Source of the DNA: Meridianimarinicoccus aquatilis
Lineage (GTDB): Bacteria; Pseudomonadota; Alphaproteobacteria; Rhodobacterales; Rhodobacteraceae
Assembly (NCBI RefSeq): GCF_004358675.1
Contig: NZ_SMZO01000022.1
Location: 1-60,079, forward strand
DNA length: 60,079 nt
Reading direction: 5' to 3'
A model generated the notes under the pieces. That model was not told the DNA's origin and ran no database searches. It worked only from the letters and a program-made list of their open reading frames with translations. Each line of letters begins with the position of its first letter. Within the stretch, counting starts at the first letter, position 1. Made by a program: the position numbers and the translations under genes. Below are positions 1-7,085 of the stretch, one piece after another.

Positions 1-408
1 AACGGACAGGCGGCGAAGATCTGCAACAACATGATCCTTGGCGCGACCATGGCTGTCACCTGCGAAGCCTTCGCGCTTGCGGATAAATTGGGGCTGGATC
101 GACAGGCAATGTATGATGTGGTGTCCACGTCGTCGGGGAACAGTTGGTCGATCAGCACATATTGTCCGGCACCCGGCGTTGGACCAAACTCGCCAGCCGA
201 TAACGATTATCGGCCCGGCTTTGCGGCAGAGCTTATGCTGAAGGATTTGCGGTTGTCCCAAAAGGCGGCAGAACAAGTGGATGCAGACACACCGCTTGGC
301 GCACGGGCGACCGAGCTATATGCAGATTTCGTGGATGTCGAGGGGGCGGGAACGCAGGACTTTTCGGCGCTGTTGCCTCGTTTTGCAGCGCGGGGGCGGA
401 ACGAATGA
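1..408 (+). CDS. mmsB: 3-hydroxyisobutyrate dehydrogenase, C-terminal part
   Basis: Catalyses NAD-dependent oxidation of 3-hydroxyisobutyrate to methylmalonate semialdehyde in valine breakdown. The reading frame is open from the first base, so the gene is cut by the window edge; 135 residues of an enzyme of about 290 remain. The visible part is the all-helical C-terminal domain: the conserved G-x-x-x-K-x-x-N-N segment (GQAAKICNNM) carries the catalytic lysine, followed by a family-typical PGVGP stretch and the LMLKDLRL helix. The stop overlaps the start of the next gene (ATGA), so the two are probably translated together. The N-terminal Rossmann domain cannot be judged. Confidence 0.9.
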   Translation, partial: NGQAAKICNNMILGATMAVTCEAFALADKLGLDRQAMYDVVSTSSGNSWSISTYCPAPGVGPNSPADNDYRPGFAAELMLKDLRLSQKAAEQVDADTPLGARATELYADFVDVEGAGTQDFSALLPRFAARGRNE

Positions 409-1316
409 TGGCAACGGCTGGAGCGCGTGAGGATATTGGTGTGAGTTTTCTCGACGCTCAACTCCTTGTGGATTGCAAGAACCTTCTGGGTGAAGGCGTG
501 CAATGGCACCCTCGGCGGCGCCGCTTGTTCTGGACCGACATCAAGGGGCAAGCGCTTTGGTCTTGTGACGAGGTCGGGGGAAACTTGAAAACCAAGGCGC
601 TCGACGCCCCGCTGTGTTCTTTTGCGTTTTGCGACGATGGGCGGATGCTTGGGGCATTTGCCGACGGTCTGGCATGGCTCGACCCGATAACTGGCCAGAG
701 GCGTCTGTTCGAAGACTACCAGACGGAAGCTGTCGGCGTCCGGATGAACGATGGCGGTGTCGATCGCCAAGGCCGGTTTGTTGTCGGCGGAATTGACGAA
801 GCAGAACGGAAGCCGATCACGCCGGTGTGGTCGGTGGATCGGGGCCGGGTCAGGGTTGTTATTGACGATGTGGCGATCGCCAATTCGATTGCGTTTTCAC
901 CAGATGGAAGGGTGATGTATTTCACCGATACCGTAGAGGGTGAAATTCGGGCGTATGATTACAACCCAGCGACGGGAACGCCGTCTAAAAGGCGCAGTTT
1001 CGTGTCTTTGGGCGAGGGCGAAGGCAAGCCTGATGGGTCCACGGTGGACGTGGAAGGCGGGCTTTGGAACGCGCGATTTGGCGGCGGGGCGGTCGCCAGA
1101 TATCTGCCCGATGGCACGTTGGACACGATTATTCGCGTTCCGGTGCCAAACGTCACCTCTTGTGCGCTTGGTGGCCCGACCATGCGGCGTTTGTTCATCA
1201 CAACAGCACAAATAGAAATGACGCCTGCGATGCTCGATGCGAACCCACAGGCGGGCGGGCTGTATGTCGTTGATGTGCCGGTGCGCGGGATACAGCAGGT
1301 CAGCTATAAGCGCTGA
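405..1316 (+). CDS. SMP-30/gluconolactonase/LRE family protein
   Basis: A 303-residue six-bladed beta-propeller of the SMP-30 family, cytoplasmic metal-dependent lactonases that hydrolyse sugar lactones. Metal-ligand motifs are visible: LGEGVQW near residue 28 (Glu), MNDGG near residue 113, ANSIAFSPDG near 162 and KPDGS near 207. The length fits the family. The ATG overlaps the mmsB stop by four bases; an ATG three bases further in or a GTG at 441 are alternative starts. Pairing with a valine-pathway dehydrogenase gives no clear substrate; sugar lactonase is the family inference, and the exact lactone is unknown. Confidence 0.8.
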   Translation: MMATAGAREDIGVSFLDAQLLVDCKNLLGEGVQWHPRRRRLFWTDIKGQALWSCDEVGGNLKTKALDAPLCSFAFCDDGRMLGAFADGLAWLDPITGQRRLFEDYQTEAVGVRMNDGGVDRQGRFVVGGIDEAERKPITPVWSVDRGRVRVVIDDVAIANSIAFSPDGRVMYFTDTVEGEIRAYDYNPATGTPSKRRSFVSLGEGEGKPDGSTVDVEGGLWNARFGGGAVARYLPDGTLDTIIRVPVPNVTSCALGGPTMRRLFITTAQIEMTPAMLDANPQAGGLYVVDVPVRGIQQVSYKR

Positions 1317-1367
1317 GCGCGCATTACGGTTAACCGGGCATCAAGCATGTTTGCTTTAGGCAGAGAG

Positions 1368-1386
1368 AGCGGGATTTTTCCCCGCT
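1368..1386 (+). promoter_or_regulatory. Stem-loop in the leader of the CTERM gene
   Basis: A perfect 6-bp inverted repeat, AGCGGG at 1368-1373 and CCCGCT at 1381-1386, encloses a T-rich loop. It ends directly before an in-frame ATG at 1387 and 28 bases before the preferred ATG at 1414. It could be a 5' UTR element or the terminator of the upstream gene; a U-tract after the stem is lacking. Confidence 0.35.
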
Positions 1387-1413
1387 ATGAAATCTGTGTC
1401 GAAAGGACATTCG

Positions 1414-2151
1414 ATGTTGCGTTTTATCCGCAGGTCTATGCCACTTGTTTTCGCGTTTGGGATGTCTCTGGGGGCCGTGGCCCCGCCTTCTGAAGCTGCG
1501 ACGCTGACGGTTATCGGTGACGTGAACGCGGGTTCCGCCGATAATCTTGGGTTATACGAAAACGTCTTAAATGGCGGAAACCAAGTCGTTTTTTCGCGTG
1601 GCTTCGGGCAACTCGGGGGTGTCGTCAGCCATTTTCGGGCGCTTGGTGTGACCCTGACCGATCGGTCCGCGCTCCTGACGACTGCGGCTTTAACGCCGGT
1701 AGATTTGTTGGTGCTGACCACAAATTACAACACAATCTTCGACTTTTCCCCTGCTGAGCTTGCTGCGATCAAGGCCTTTGGCGAGGGAGCAGGCACCGTG
1801 CTCCTTGTGGCAGAGGCTGCTAGCGCGACGGTCTTGGCAAATTACAACGCGGTTCTGTCGGCGTTGGGGGCGAAGATCCGTTTTACGGGTGAGCGGTTCG
1901 CTTCCACCGAAACGCTGACGGAATTGCCGGAAACCGAACTGTCCGCAGGTCTGACAACCTTTCGTGTGTCACCGTATAGTACACTGACTGGTGGCTCGGA
2001 GGCGGTCACAGCCGCTAATGGGACTGTGGTCGCGTTTGAAACGTTGGGTGCGCCGGAACCTGTGCCGCTGCCGCCAGCATTGCCCATGTTGGCCGGTGGC
2101 GTTGGGGCTTTGGTGATCCTGTCGCACGTGAAGCGCCGCCGCAGGTCATGA
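1414..2151 (+). CDS. VPLPA-CTERM sorted exported protein
   Basis: A 245-residue exported protein. It has an N-terminal signal peptide (basic start, hydrophobic core, cleavage near PSEAA) and a C-terminal tripartite sorting tail: the motif VPLPPALPML, a hydrophobic helix and a final Lys/Arg cluster (KRRRRS). This is the VPLPA-type CTERM signal that dedicated exosortases of rhodobacters cleave. The middle resembles a Rossmann or glutamine-amidotransferase-like fold (strand VDLLVLTTNYN, then helix and strand VLLVAEA), but no catalytic Cys is seen. ATG 1414 is chosen because GAAAGGA lies at 1401-1407; ATG 1387 has no ribosome site. The function at the cell surface is unknown. Confidence 0.8.
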   Translation: MLRFIRRSMPLVFAFGMSLGAVAPPSEAATLTVIGDVNAGSADNLGLYENVLNGGNQVVFSRGFGQLGGVVSHFRALGVTLTDRSALLTTAALTPVDLLVLTTNYNTIFDFSPAELAAIKAFGEGAGTVLLVAEAASATVLANYNAVLSALGAKIRFTGERFASTETLTELPETELSAGLTTFRVSPYSTLTGGSEAVTAANGTVVAFETLGAPEPVPLPPALPMLAGGVGALVILSHVKRRRRS

Positions 2152-2186
2152 AAGAGTTTGGTGCGCGCGCCGCGATGGCATAGGCT

Positions 2187-3362
2187 TTGCGAATGGTGCG
2201 CGCCCCTGATTTTCCCTTGTCCTCGCATGCCCGTTCCCGAACCGGGCGGGATGCTTCCGCCAATGATGAAGAGGCCGACACGGGGACCCGGGGAATGTAC
2301 GACCCTGACCCGGACGCCGAGGATGACGACTTATGGTTCATACCAGCTTCGCCAGACGGAGAAGAAGCGCCGGGTGATCTGCCTTGGCTGACAAGTTCGT
2401 CCAGATCCGCCCAAGATGATTTGCGGGCCGATGATTGGGCTGAGTCCGAAGCGGTGAATGCAGCGGCTTTAGCCCGCGCCGCAATGGCGGTGGGCGGGTT
2501 GGATGATCGCGTTCGCAATGGGGTTCCCGGATTGCGCCGGAGGTTAATTTGTTCCGAAGTCGCGGATTTGGGCTGGCACCTGGGTGATCGCGTGACTGTT
2601 GACCGGCTGGCGCTCTATCTCGTGTTGCGGTTGGCCGCGCTGAGCGAGGATTCTCAATCTCTGGCGCGGGCAGCCTGGGCACAGCGCAGGTTGGACCATG
2701 CAGGGCTGCCCCACTTGTCGGACCCTGTTGCATTGGCGGAGTTCTTGGGGCGTGAATCTGTTGGAGTCGCGCCGGACGCTGAGTTGATGTCCCGCCCGAC
2801 GGGCACTGAATTTGAGGCGCTTGCACGGGACTGGGCGCAGCATGTGGACGCTTTGGGTGGACTTCATCCCTTTGTAATTGCGGCCGGTGCTTGGCAGGGA
2901 TGGCGCGCGCGCGGGTTGTCCGGTGATCTGGCAGATGTGGAAGGTGCTGTTCTTGCGTCCAAACTTGCGGCCCAAGCCTTACGTCCTGGGGGCTTGGGTT
3001 TTGTGCCGCTGGCCTTGGGGGGCGGTGATGCGCTGCGGGCGACCGGTGATGGTGCTGCCCGGCTTTTTGCTTGGTTGCGCGGAATGGAGCAGGCTGCATT
3101 GCGCGGCTTGATGGAATGTGACCGCCTGGCTGCGTGGCATGTGCAAGCCTTGACGCGGATCGCACCATTATCGGGTCGGACGCCAGCCCGTCTTGTGGAT
3201 GCGTTGATGGACTGGCCGCTTGTGTCTGCGCCGATGCTCGAAGAGCAGACAGGGGCATCTCGGGCAGCCGTGCAGCGCAACATGTTGCGCTTTGAAGATA
3301 TGGGGTTGGTGCGCGAAGTAACCGGGCAAAGCCGGTTTCGTTTTTGGCGCGCCGCGGTGTAA
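2187..3362 (+). CDS. DUF1612/RHE_PE00001-like HTH protein
   Basis: A 391-residue protein with an acidic, low-complexity N-terminus (about residues 20-75). A helical middle domain contains the pattern AMAVGGLDDRV, typical of the DUF1612 group. A C-terminal winged-helix segment (about 335-391, SAPMLEEQTGASRAAVQRNM) should bind DNA. Relatives are common on alphaproteobacterial plasmids and chromosomes and have no established role. The start is uncertain: ATG 2187 lacks a clear ribosome site, and an in-frame ATG at 2295 (MYDPD) has GGGGA eight bases ahead. It stands alone, with its stop 12 bases before the hemP promoter region. Family assignment is by pattern memory and is tentative. Confidence 0.55.
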   Translation: MRMVRAPDFPLSSHARSRTGRDASANDEEADTGTRGMYDPDPDAEDDDLWFIPASPDGEEAPGDLPWLTSSSRSAQDDLRADDWAESEAVNAAALARAAMAVGGLDDRVRNGVPGLRRRLICSEVADLGWHLGDRVTVDRLALYLVLRLAALSEDSQSLARAAWAQRRLDHAGLPHLSDPVALAEFLGRESVGVAPDAELMSRPTGTEFEALARDWAQHVDALGGLHPFVIAAGAWQGWRARGLSGDLADVEGAVLASKLAAQALRPGGLGFVPLALGGGDALRATGDGAARLFAWLRGMEQAALRGLMECDRLAAWHVQALTRIAPLSGRTPARLVDALMDWPLVSAPMLEEQTGASRAAVQRNMLRFEDMGLVREVTGQSRFRFWRAAV

Positions 3363-3374
3363 CGCACAGACCGC

Positions 3375-3404
3375 TTGACAAACCTTAGTGATTCACTCAG
3401 GTTT
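3375..3404 (+). promoter_or_regulatory. Promoter and 25-bp palindromic operator of the hemP operon
   Basis: A consensus -35 hexamer TTGACA lies at 3375-3380. Overlapping it is a near-perfect palindrome from 3380 to 3404 centred on 3392: arms AAACCT and AGGTTT outside, GTGA-T-TCAC inside, with one mismatched pair of twelve. A weak -10 (CAGGTT, 17-bp spacing) would lie at the right arm. The position suits a repressor that blocks RNA polymerase. Given hemP downstream, an iron-responsive regulator is the natural guess, but the sequence does not match the Irr or Mur boxes I know. Confidence 0.5.
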
Positions 3405-3480
3405 AAAAGGTAAGCCCCAGCCACCCTCGGGAAGCCCGGTGCCGGATACATCCTGACTTCTATCTGAAGGACTTATTGGC

Positions 3481-3690
3481 ATGACCCAATTATCTAGCGG
3501 TGTGCAGCATAGCCCCTTGTCGCCCTTTGCAGCCCCTGAACACCCCAGCAGCGTCGCGCTGCAAACCCCTAAGTCGCAGTTCTCGCGAAACGAGAACCTG
3601 TTTGAAATTTTAGACCTGTTGGCGGGGCAGGATGGCCGCTCTAGTCGCGGGATCGAGGACCTTTTGGATTGGATGGAGGGGCGACCATGA
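3481..3690 (+). CDS. Small protein, first gene of hemP operon
   Basis: A 69-residue protein of unknown function. It begins at ATG 3481 with GAAGGA ten bases ahead. Residues 1-35 are Pro/Ser/Gln-rich and probably disordered; the rest is an acidic amphipathic helix region (NLFEILDLLAGQDG then IEDLLDWMEG). There is no signal peptide and no cysteine. Its stop overlaps the hemP ATG by four bases, so it is co-translated with hemP and presumably iron-regulated with it. I do not recognise a family. Confidence 0.65.
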   Translation: MTQLSSGVQHSPLSPFAAPEHPSSVALQTPKSQFSRNENLFEILDLLAGQDGRSSRGIEDLLDWMEGRP

Positions 3691-3878
3691 CTGTCGCGTT
3701 TCGCCCGACTAGCGCGAGCCCTGCCGACGCGGCCGGGTTTGACATGGAGACCGACACCGCGCCGATGCACGACGCCCGTGCTCTGATCGGCCCCGGCCAG
3801 ACAGCGCAGATCGTGTTGGATGGGATGGTTTATACCCTGCGCATTACCCGCGCCGGCAAATTGATACTGACGAAATGA
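3687..3878 (+). CDS. hemP: Hemin uptake protein HemP
   Basis: A 63-residue HemP family protein. The diagnostic C-terminal half is present: DARALIGPG, then IVLDGMVYTLRITRAGKLILTK, the conserved short beta-sheet fold ending in Lys. HemP proteins are iron-regulated and, in some proteobacteria, are reported to act as activators or accessory factors of heme-receptor expression. ATG 3687 is chosen over an upstream in-frame ATG at 3669 because it overlaps the previous stop (ATGA) and GGAGGGG lies seven bases ahead. The usual hmu heme transporter genes are not next to it here. Confidence 0.9.
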   Translation: MTVAFRPTSASPADAAGFDMETDTAPMHDARALIGPGQTAQIVLDGMVYTLRITRAGKLILTK

Positions 3879-4363
3879 CGGCGCGCGCAGACATAAGAGG
3901 CGGTATGCCCGTTCGGGCTTTGACGGACTTGCCTGCAAGAGAGCAATGGTTGGTGCGAGCGTTACGCGATTGGTGCGAAGGGCCTGACGGTCAAGCACGG
4001 GTCTGGACAGCTTTGGCGGGGACGTTGGGCGCTGCACGTGCGCGAACTGTGTTGGCGGAATTCGAGACCACGTTGTCAATCTTGCTAGGGCAGGGGCGGC
4101 GGCGGTTCTGTCGGCATTCCGCGGGGTGCCCATGTGCCGGGCTCGACGAAACGCTTTTGGCGCATTTCGTGACAATCGCCAGCAGCGAAAACGAAGAAGA
4201 CGCATTGCTCATGGCGATGCTTTTGGTTCCTGCCGATCGAATGTGGCCGTTGGTCAGTTCGGCGCGTCGACTCGGGCTGGAAATTGGTCGCATGACCATG
4301 CAAGGGAGCAACTTGAAAAGCCTTGTACCAAGCGGCGCGCCTATTTCGCGGATGCACCACTGA
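3875..4363 (+). CDS. Hypothetical protein coupled to hemP
   Basis: A 162-residue cytoplasmic protein of unknown function whose ATG overlaps the hemP stop (ATGA). It is mainly helical. Its most distinctive part is a cysteine- and histidine-containing stretch near residues 78-89 (CRHSAGCPCAG), which could bind a metal or an iron-sulfur cluster. A short hydrophobic helix follows (LLMAMLLVP). There is no signal peptide. An internal ATG at 3905 is an alternative start. Operon position suggests a role in heme or iron metabolism, but this is inference from context only. Confidence 0.6.
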   Translation: MTARADIRGGMPVRALTDLPAREQWLVRALRDWCEGPDGQARVWTALAGTLGAARARTVLAEFETTLSILLGQGRRRFCRHSAGCPCAGLDETLLAHFVTIASSENEEDALLMAMLLVPADRMWPLVSSARRLGLEIGRMTMQGSNLKSLVPSGAPISRMHH

Positions 4364-4376
4364 GCGTCGCCATTTT

Positions 4377-4955
4377 TCAGAACTCGCCGTTGGCGGCGCG
4401 GTCCATGATTGCCTTAACTACGTCGCGGACCTCTTCTGCGGCGACGCGCAAGCCATTTGGCAGCGGTCGCCCGCCCTCTATCAGGAGATCCATGTTTATA
4501 GAGTAAAGCCACAAATCGCCCTGTTCATCCTCTAGCAATGCGATGCGACAGGGCAAATAGGCGGCGAAAGCTTCGGAAAACTCGACCATGCGCGCCGCCA
4601 CAAGCGGGTTGCAGTACAAGTACACGTTCAGCCGCCGCCAAGGCGCGCCCTGCATCGCGGCCACCTGATCGCCAAGTGGCAGCATGCCCACCCCGCGGAT
4701 GTTGTATTCATGGGCGAGCGACTGGATGGACTGTTCCACGTCTTCGAACGTCAGACCATTGGCAACGCGTGCCTTCCACACTGTGGCTTCAGCAGGGTTA
4801 CCTGTTTCCATAAGAACCTGCGCCATCGACAGGTAGACGCTGATCGCCCGTGGGTGAAAGCCGCTAAAATGTACTTTTGCATAGACTGCCGCTGATCCGA
4901 TACCGATCAGCGATACCAGACCAATAGCGGCAAGGACATTGCGCACCAAATACAT
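4377..4955 (-). CDS. DUF302 domain protein, membrane-anchored
   Basis: A 192-residue protein with one N-terminal membrane segment or uncleaved signal (about 5-27, VLAAIGLVSLIGIGSAAVY) and a periplasmic DUF302-type domain. The segment GVGMLPLGDQVAAMQG followed by LYLYCNPLVAARMVEFS-like helices, and the LPCRIALLEDEQGDLWLYSINMD core, fit DUF302. The function of that fold is not established. The start at 4955 is set by a strong site (GGGAGGGG) seven bases ahead. The frame stays open upstream to 5516, but that extension lies over the divergent ModE-like gene. The gap to that gene is only 14 bases, so the promoters must overlap. Confidence 0.7.
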   Translation of the reverse strand: MYLVRNVLAAIGLVSLIGIGSAAVYAKVHFSGFHPRAISVYLSMAQVLMETGNPAEATVWKARVANGLTFEDVEQSIQSLAHEYNIRGVGMLPLGDQVAAMQGAPWRRLNVYLYCNPLVAARMVEFSEAFAAYLPCRIALLEDEQGDLWLYSINMDLLIEGGRPLPNGLRVAAEEVRDVVKAIMDRAANGEF

Positions 4956-4969
4956 TTGCCCCTCCCAGG

Positions 4970-5476
4970 TTGAATGAACACGACTATTACCCCTCAAAAA
5001 TGTTACCGCAAGTGATAGCAGGCGTTGCAAATTCTGTCCCCGCAGAGTGTGATGGGGCAATGAGCCACAGTCAGACCGATGTTTCGCCCCAAAATGCGTG
5101 TGCTGATCACGCAGATACGCAAGCGCCAAAACTACGCCTGCGTTTGGTCTATTCTGATGGGATGATGTTGGGGCCGGGCAAGGCCGACCTGTTGGAAGGT
5201 ATTGCCGCGACGGGGTCAATCGCTGCGGCGGGGCGAAGCATGGGCATGAGCTATAAACGCGCCTGGTCGCTGGTTGAGACGATGAACAAGGCTTTTCGGG
5301 AGCCTTTGGTTTTGCGAAGCCGTGGTGGCGCGCAGGGCGGCGGGGCGGTTTTAACGGATACCGGCCGCTTGATTTTGATGCACTACCGCCAGATGCAGGA
5401 CAAGGCAGGGGCCGCAGTCGCTCAAGATGTAAGCGCCATTTCCGCACTTTTGGCAGAAGAGCCTTCGCCGCAATAG
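4970..5476 (+). CDS. ModE-type N-terminal domain winged-helix regulator
   Basis: A regulator of up to 168 residues. Residues about 58-145 match the LysR-like winged helix of ModE: LLEGIAATGSIAAAGRSMGMSYKRAWSLVETMN, then PLVLRSRGGAQGGGAVLTDTG. The two C-terminal TOBE (molbindin) domains of full ModE are absent, so molybdate sensing would need another mechanism or is lost. Such short ModE-N proteins are common near molybdate and molybdoenzyme genes, which are not visible here. The start is uncertain: ATG 4970 lacks a clear ribosome site, and ATG 5059 (MSHSQ) would still keep the whole HTH. Confidence 0.75.
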   Translation: MNEHDYYPSKMLPQVIAGVANSVPAECDGAMSHSQTDVSPQNACADHADTQAPKLRLRLVYSDGMMLGPGKADLLEGIAATGSIAAAGRSMGMSYKRAWSLVETMNKAFREPLVLRSRGGAQGGGAVLTDTGRLILMHYRQMQDKAGAAVAQDVSAISALLAEEPSPQ

Positions 5477-5566
5477 GCGCGGGATGGGCTTGTTGTGCGA
5501 TGTGGGATCGGTCCATGATGGAGGCGAGCGAAAGGTCCGCGTCCTGCGGCCAATACGGAGAGTATC

Positions 5567-6994
5567 ATGACGCGTCTGATCCCGGCGGTGTTCTGTCTTT
5601 TGGGGGTTTTCATGACCTCTGCTTTTGCTGAGACGGTCACCGGAACGGCCTTTTATCGCGAGAGGATTGCCGTGCCGCCCGGCGCAACTTTTGAAGCAGT
5701 GCTTGAAGACATATCATTGGCGGATGCGGCGGCCATTGAACTGGGGCGCGTGCAAAGCGACGGGTCATCTGGCCCGCCTTATGCCTTTGCAATCGAATAT
5801 GATCCGTCAGCGATAGATCCTGCCCACACATATTCCGTGCGCGCCCGGATCACAGGCCCCGAGGGATTGATGTTCACAAGCGACACAGTCCACACGGTTC
5901 TGACACGTGGCGCCGGTCAGAGTGTTGAGCTACGGATGGTTCGGGTCGCTGCGCGGCAGCAGAGTGATGCGGAGCCTGTTCTTGGGGCGCATGGGCTTCG
6001 GTTGCCAGCCAGTTTTTCCGGCATTCTGCCGTGCGCAGATTGCAGTGGGGTGCAGCATCACCTCGATCTTTGGCCGGATCAGAGTTACCAGTTGCGACGC
6101 GAATGGCTGGGCCGCGAAGACCCTTTGGTAACGGGCGCGATTGGCCGTTGGTCGGTGGCGCCGGATAGAGGAGCCTTGGTTTTGCATTCGCCGCGCGGGT
6201 CCCAAGCGAACGATGCGCCGCTTCAGTGGCAGATCAAAGGGCCAGCGACATTGCGCGCCTTGGCCGCCGATGGCAGCGAAATTGTATCCGACTTGCCTTA
6301 TGAGCTGACCACTGACGGCGCGTTTGACCCGGTTGACCTTCCATCGATGCCGATGACAGGCAGTTTTGTCTATTTTGCGGATGCTGCGACGTTTGAACAT
6401 TGCGAAAGCGGGCAGCGGTTTGGGGTCGCGATGCAGGGCGGATATCTGGACCTTGAACGCGCCTACCTTGCCGAGCGGCTTGCACCGCAAGCACCTATGC
6501 TTGTGGTGATCGATGGGCAGATCGCCACGTTACCCGCGATGGAAGGGCCCCCGCAACGCATGGTCGTGGTGGACCGGTTGATTGACACGCGCCCCGGCGA
6601 GGATTGCCGCCGAGACATGGCGACGGCATCCTTGGTGAACACCTATTGGAAACTGGACCAACTGGGCGGTGCCGAGGTGCAGGCCCAACCTAATATGCGC
6701 GAGCCGCATATCGTTTTGCGCGCTGCGTCACTGGACGAAACGGTGCCGCGCTATTCCGCAACAGTCGGGTGCAACGCGATGTCCGGCAGTTATGAGGTTT
6801 CCGGAACCGCGCTTACATTTGGGCCGGGCATGGCGACGTTGATGGCCTGCATGTCGCCCCTTGCCGAAATGGAGAGGGACCTTGCGGCAGCCTTGGCTCA
6901 GACGCGCAGCTACAGGGTAACCGGCCAGACGCTTGTTTTGTCAGATAGCGATGACGCGGTTCTTGCTGTCTTTCGGGCCGTATATCTGCCCTGA
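5567..6994 (+). CDS. YbaY-NlpE-META multidomain envelope protein
   Basis: A 475-residue exported protein with a type I signal peptide (cleavage near SAFA-ET). Three regions can be told apart. Residues about 24-120 are YbaY-like (VTGTAFYRERIAVPPGATFEAVLEDIS). About 135-340 are NlpE-like, with the hallmark FSGILPCADCSG (a C-x-x-C pair) and an OB-like second part. About 350-475 are a META/HslJ domain (LVNTYWKLDQLGG, GCNAMSGSYEVSG, TLMACMSPLAEMERDL). NlpE senses surface and copper stress in enterobacteria, and META domains occur in heat-shock or stress proteins; this role is inference. The start is supported by GGAGAG. It lacks a lipobox, so it is soluble periplasmic. Confidence 0.75.
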   Translation: MTRLIPAVFCLLGVFMTSAFAETVTGTAFYRERIAVPPGATFEAVLEDISLADAAAIELGRVQSDGSSGPPYAFAIEYDPSAIDPAHTYSVRARITGPEGLMFTSDTVHTVLTRGAGQSVELRMVRVAARQQSDAEPVLGAHGLRLPASFSGILPCADCSGVQHHLDLWPDQSYQLRREWLGREDPLVTGAIGRWSVAPDRGALVLHSPRGSQANDAPLQWQIKGPATLRALAADGSEIVSDLPYELTTDGAFDPVDLPSMPMTGSFVYFADAATFEHCESGQRFGVAMQGGYLDLERAYLAERLAPQAPMLVVIDGQIATLPAMEGPPQRMVVVDRLIDTRPGEDCRRDMATASLVNTYWKLDQLGGAEVQAQPNMREPHIVLRAASLDETVPRYSATVGCNAMSGSYEVSGTALTFGPGMATLMACMSPLAEMERDLAAALAQTRSYRVTGQTLVLSDSDDAVLAVFRAVYLP

Positions 6995-7085
6995 CGCGCC
7001 ACGGTGCATTGTCATCCCCGTGGTTTGGTATACCATTTCGGTCAGCAGCGCGGGATCAATCACGCGCAGGTAAACCGGAGGAACC

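Noticed and set aside
2338-3381. Long open frame (347 codons) on the minus strand
   Set aside because: Antisense to the DUF1612-like gene; Pro/Arg/His-rich composition typical of a shadow frame in G+C-rich DNA.
4956-5516. Upstream extension of the DUF302 gene to give a 379-residue protein
   Set aside because: The extension lies entirely over the ModE-type gene on the other strand, and a strong ribosome site precedes ATG 4955.
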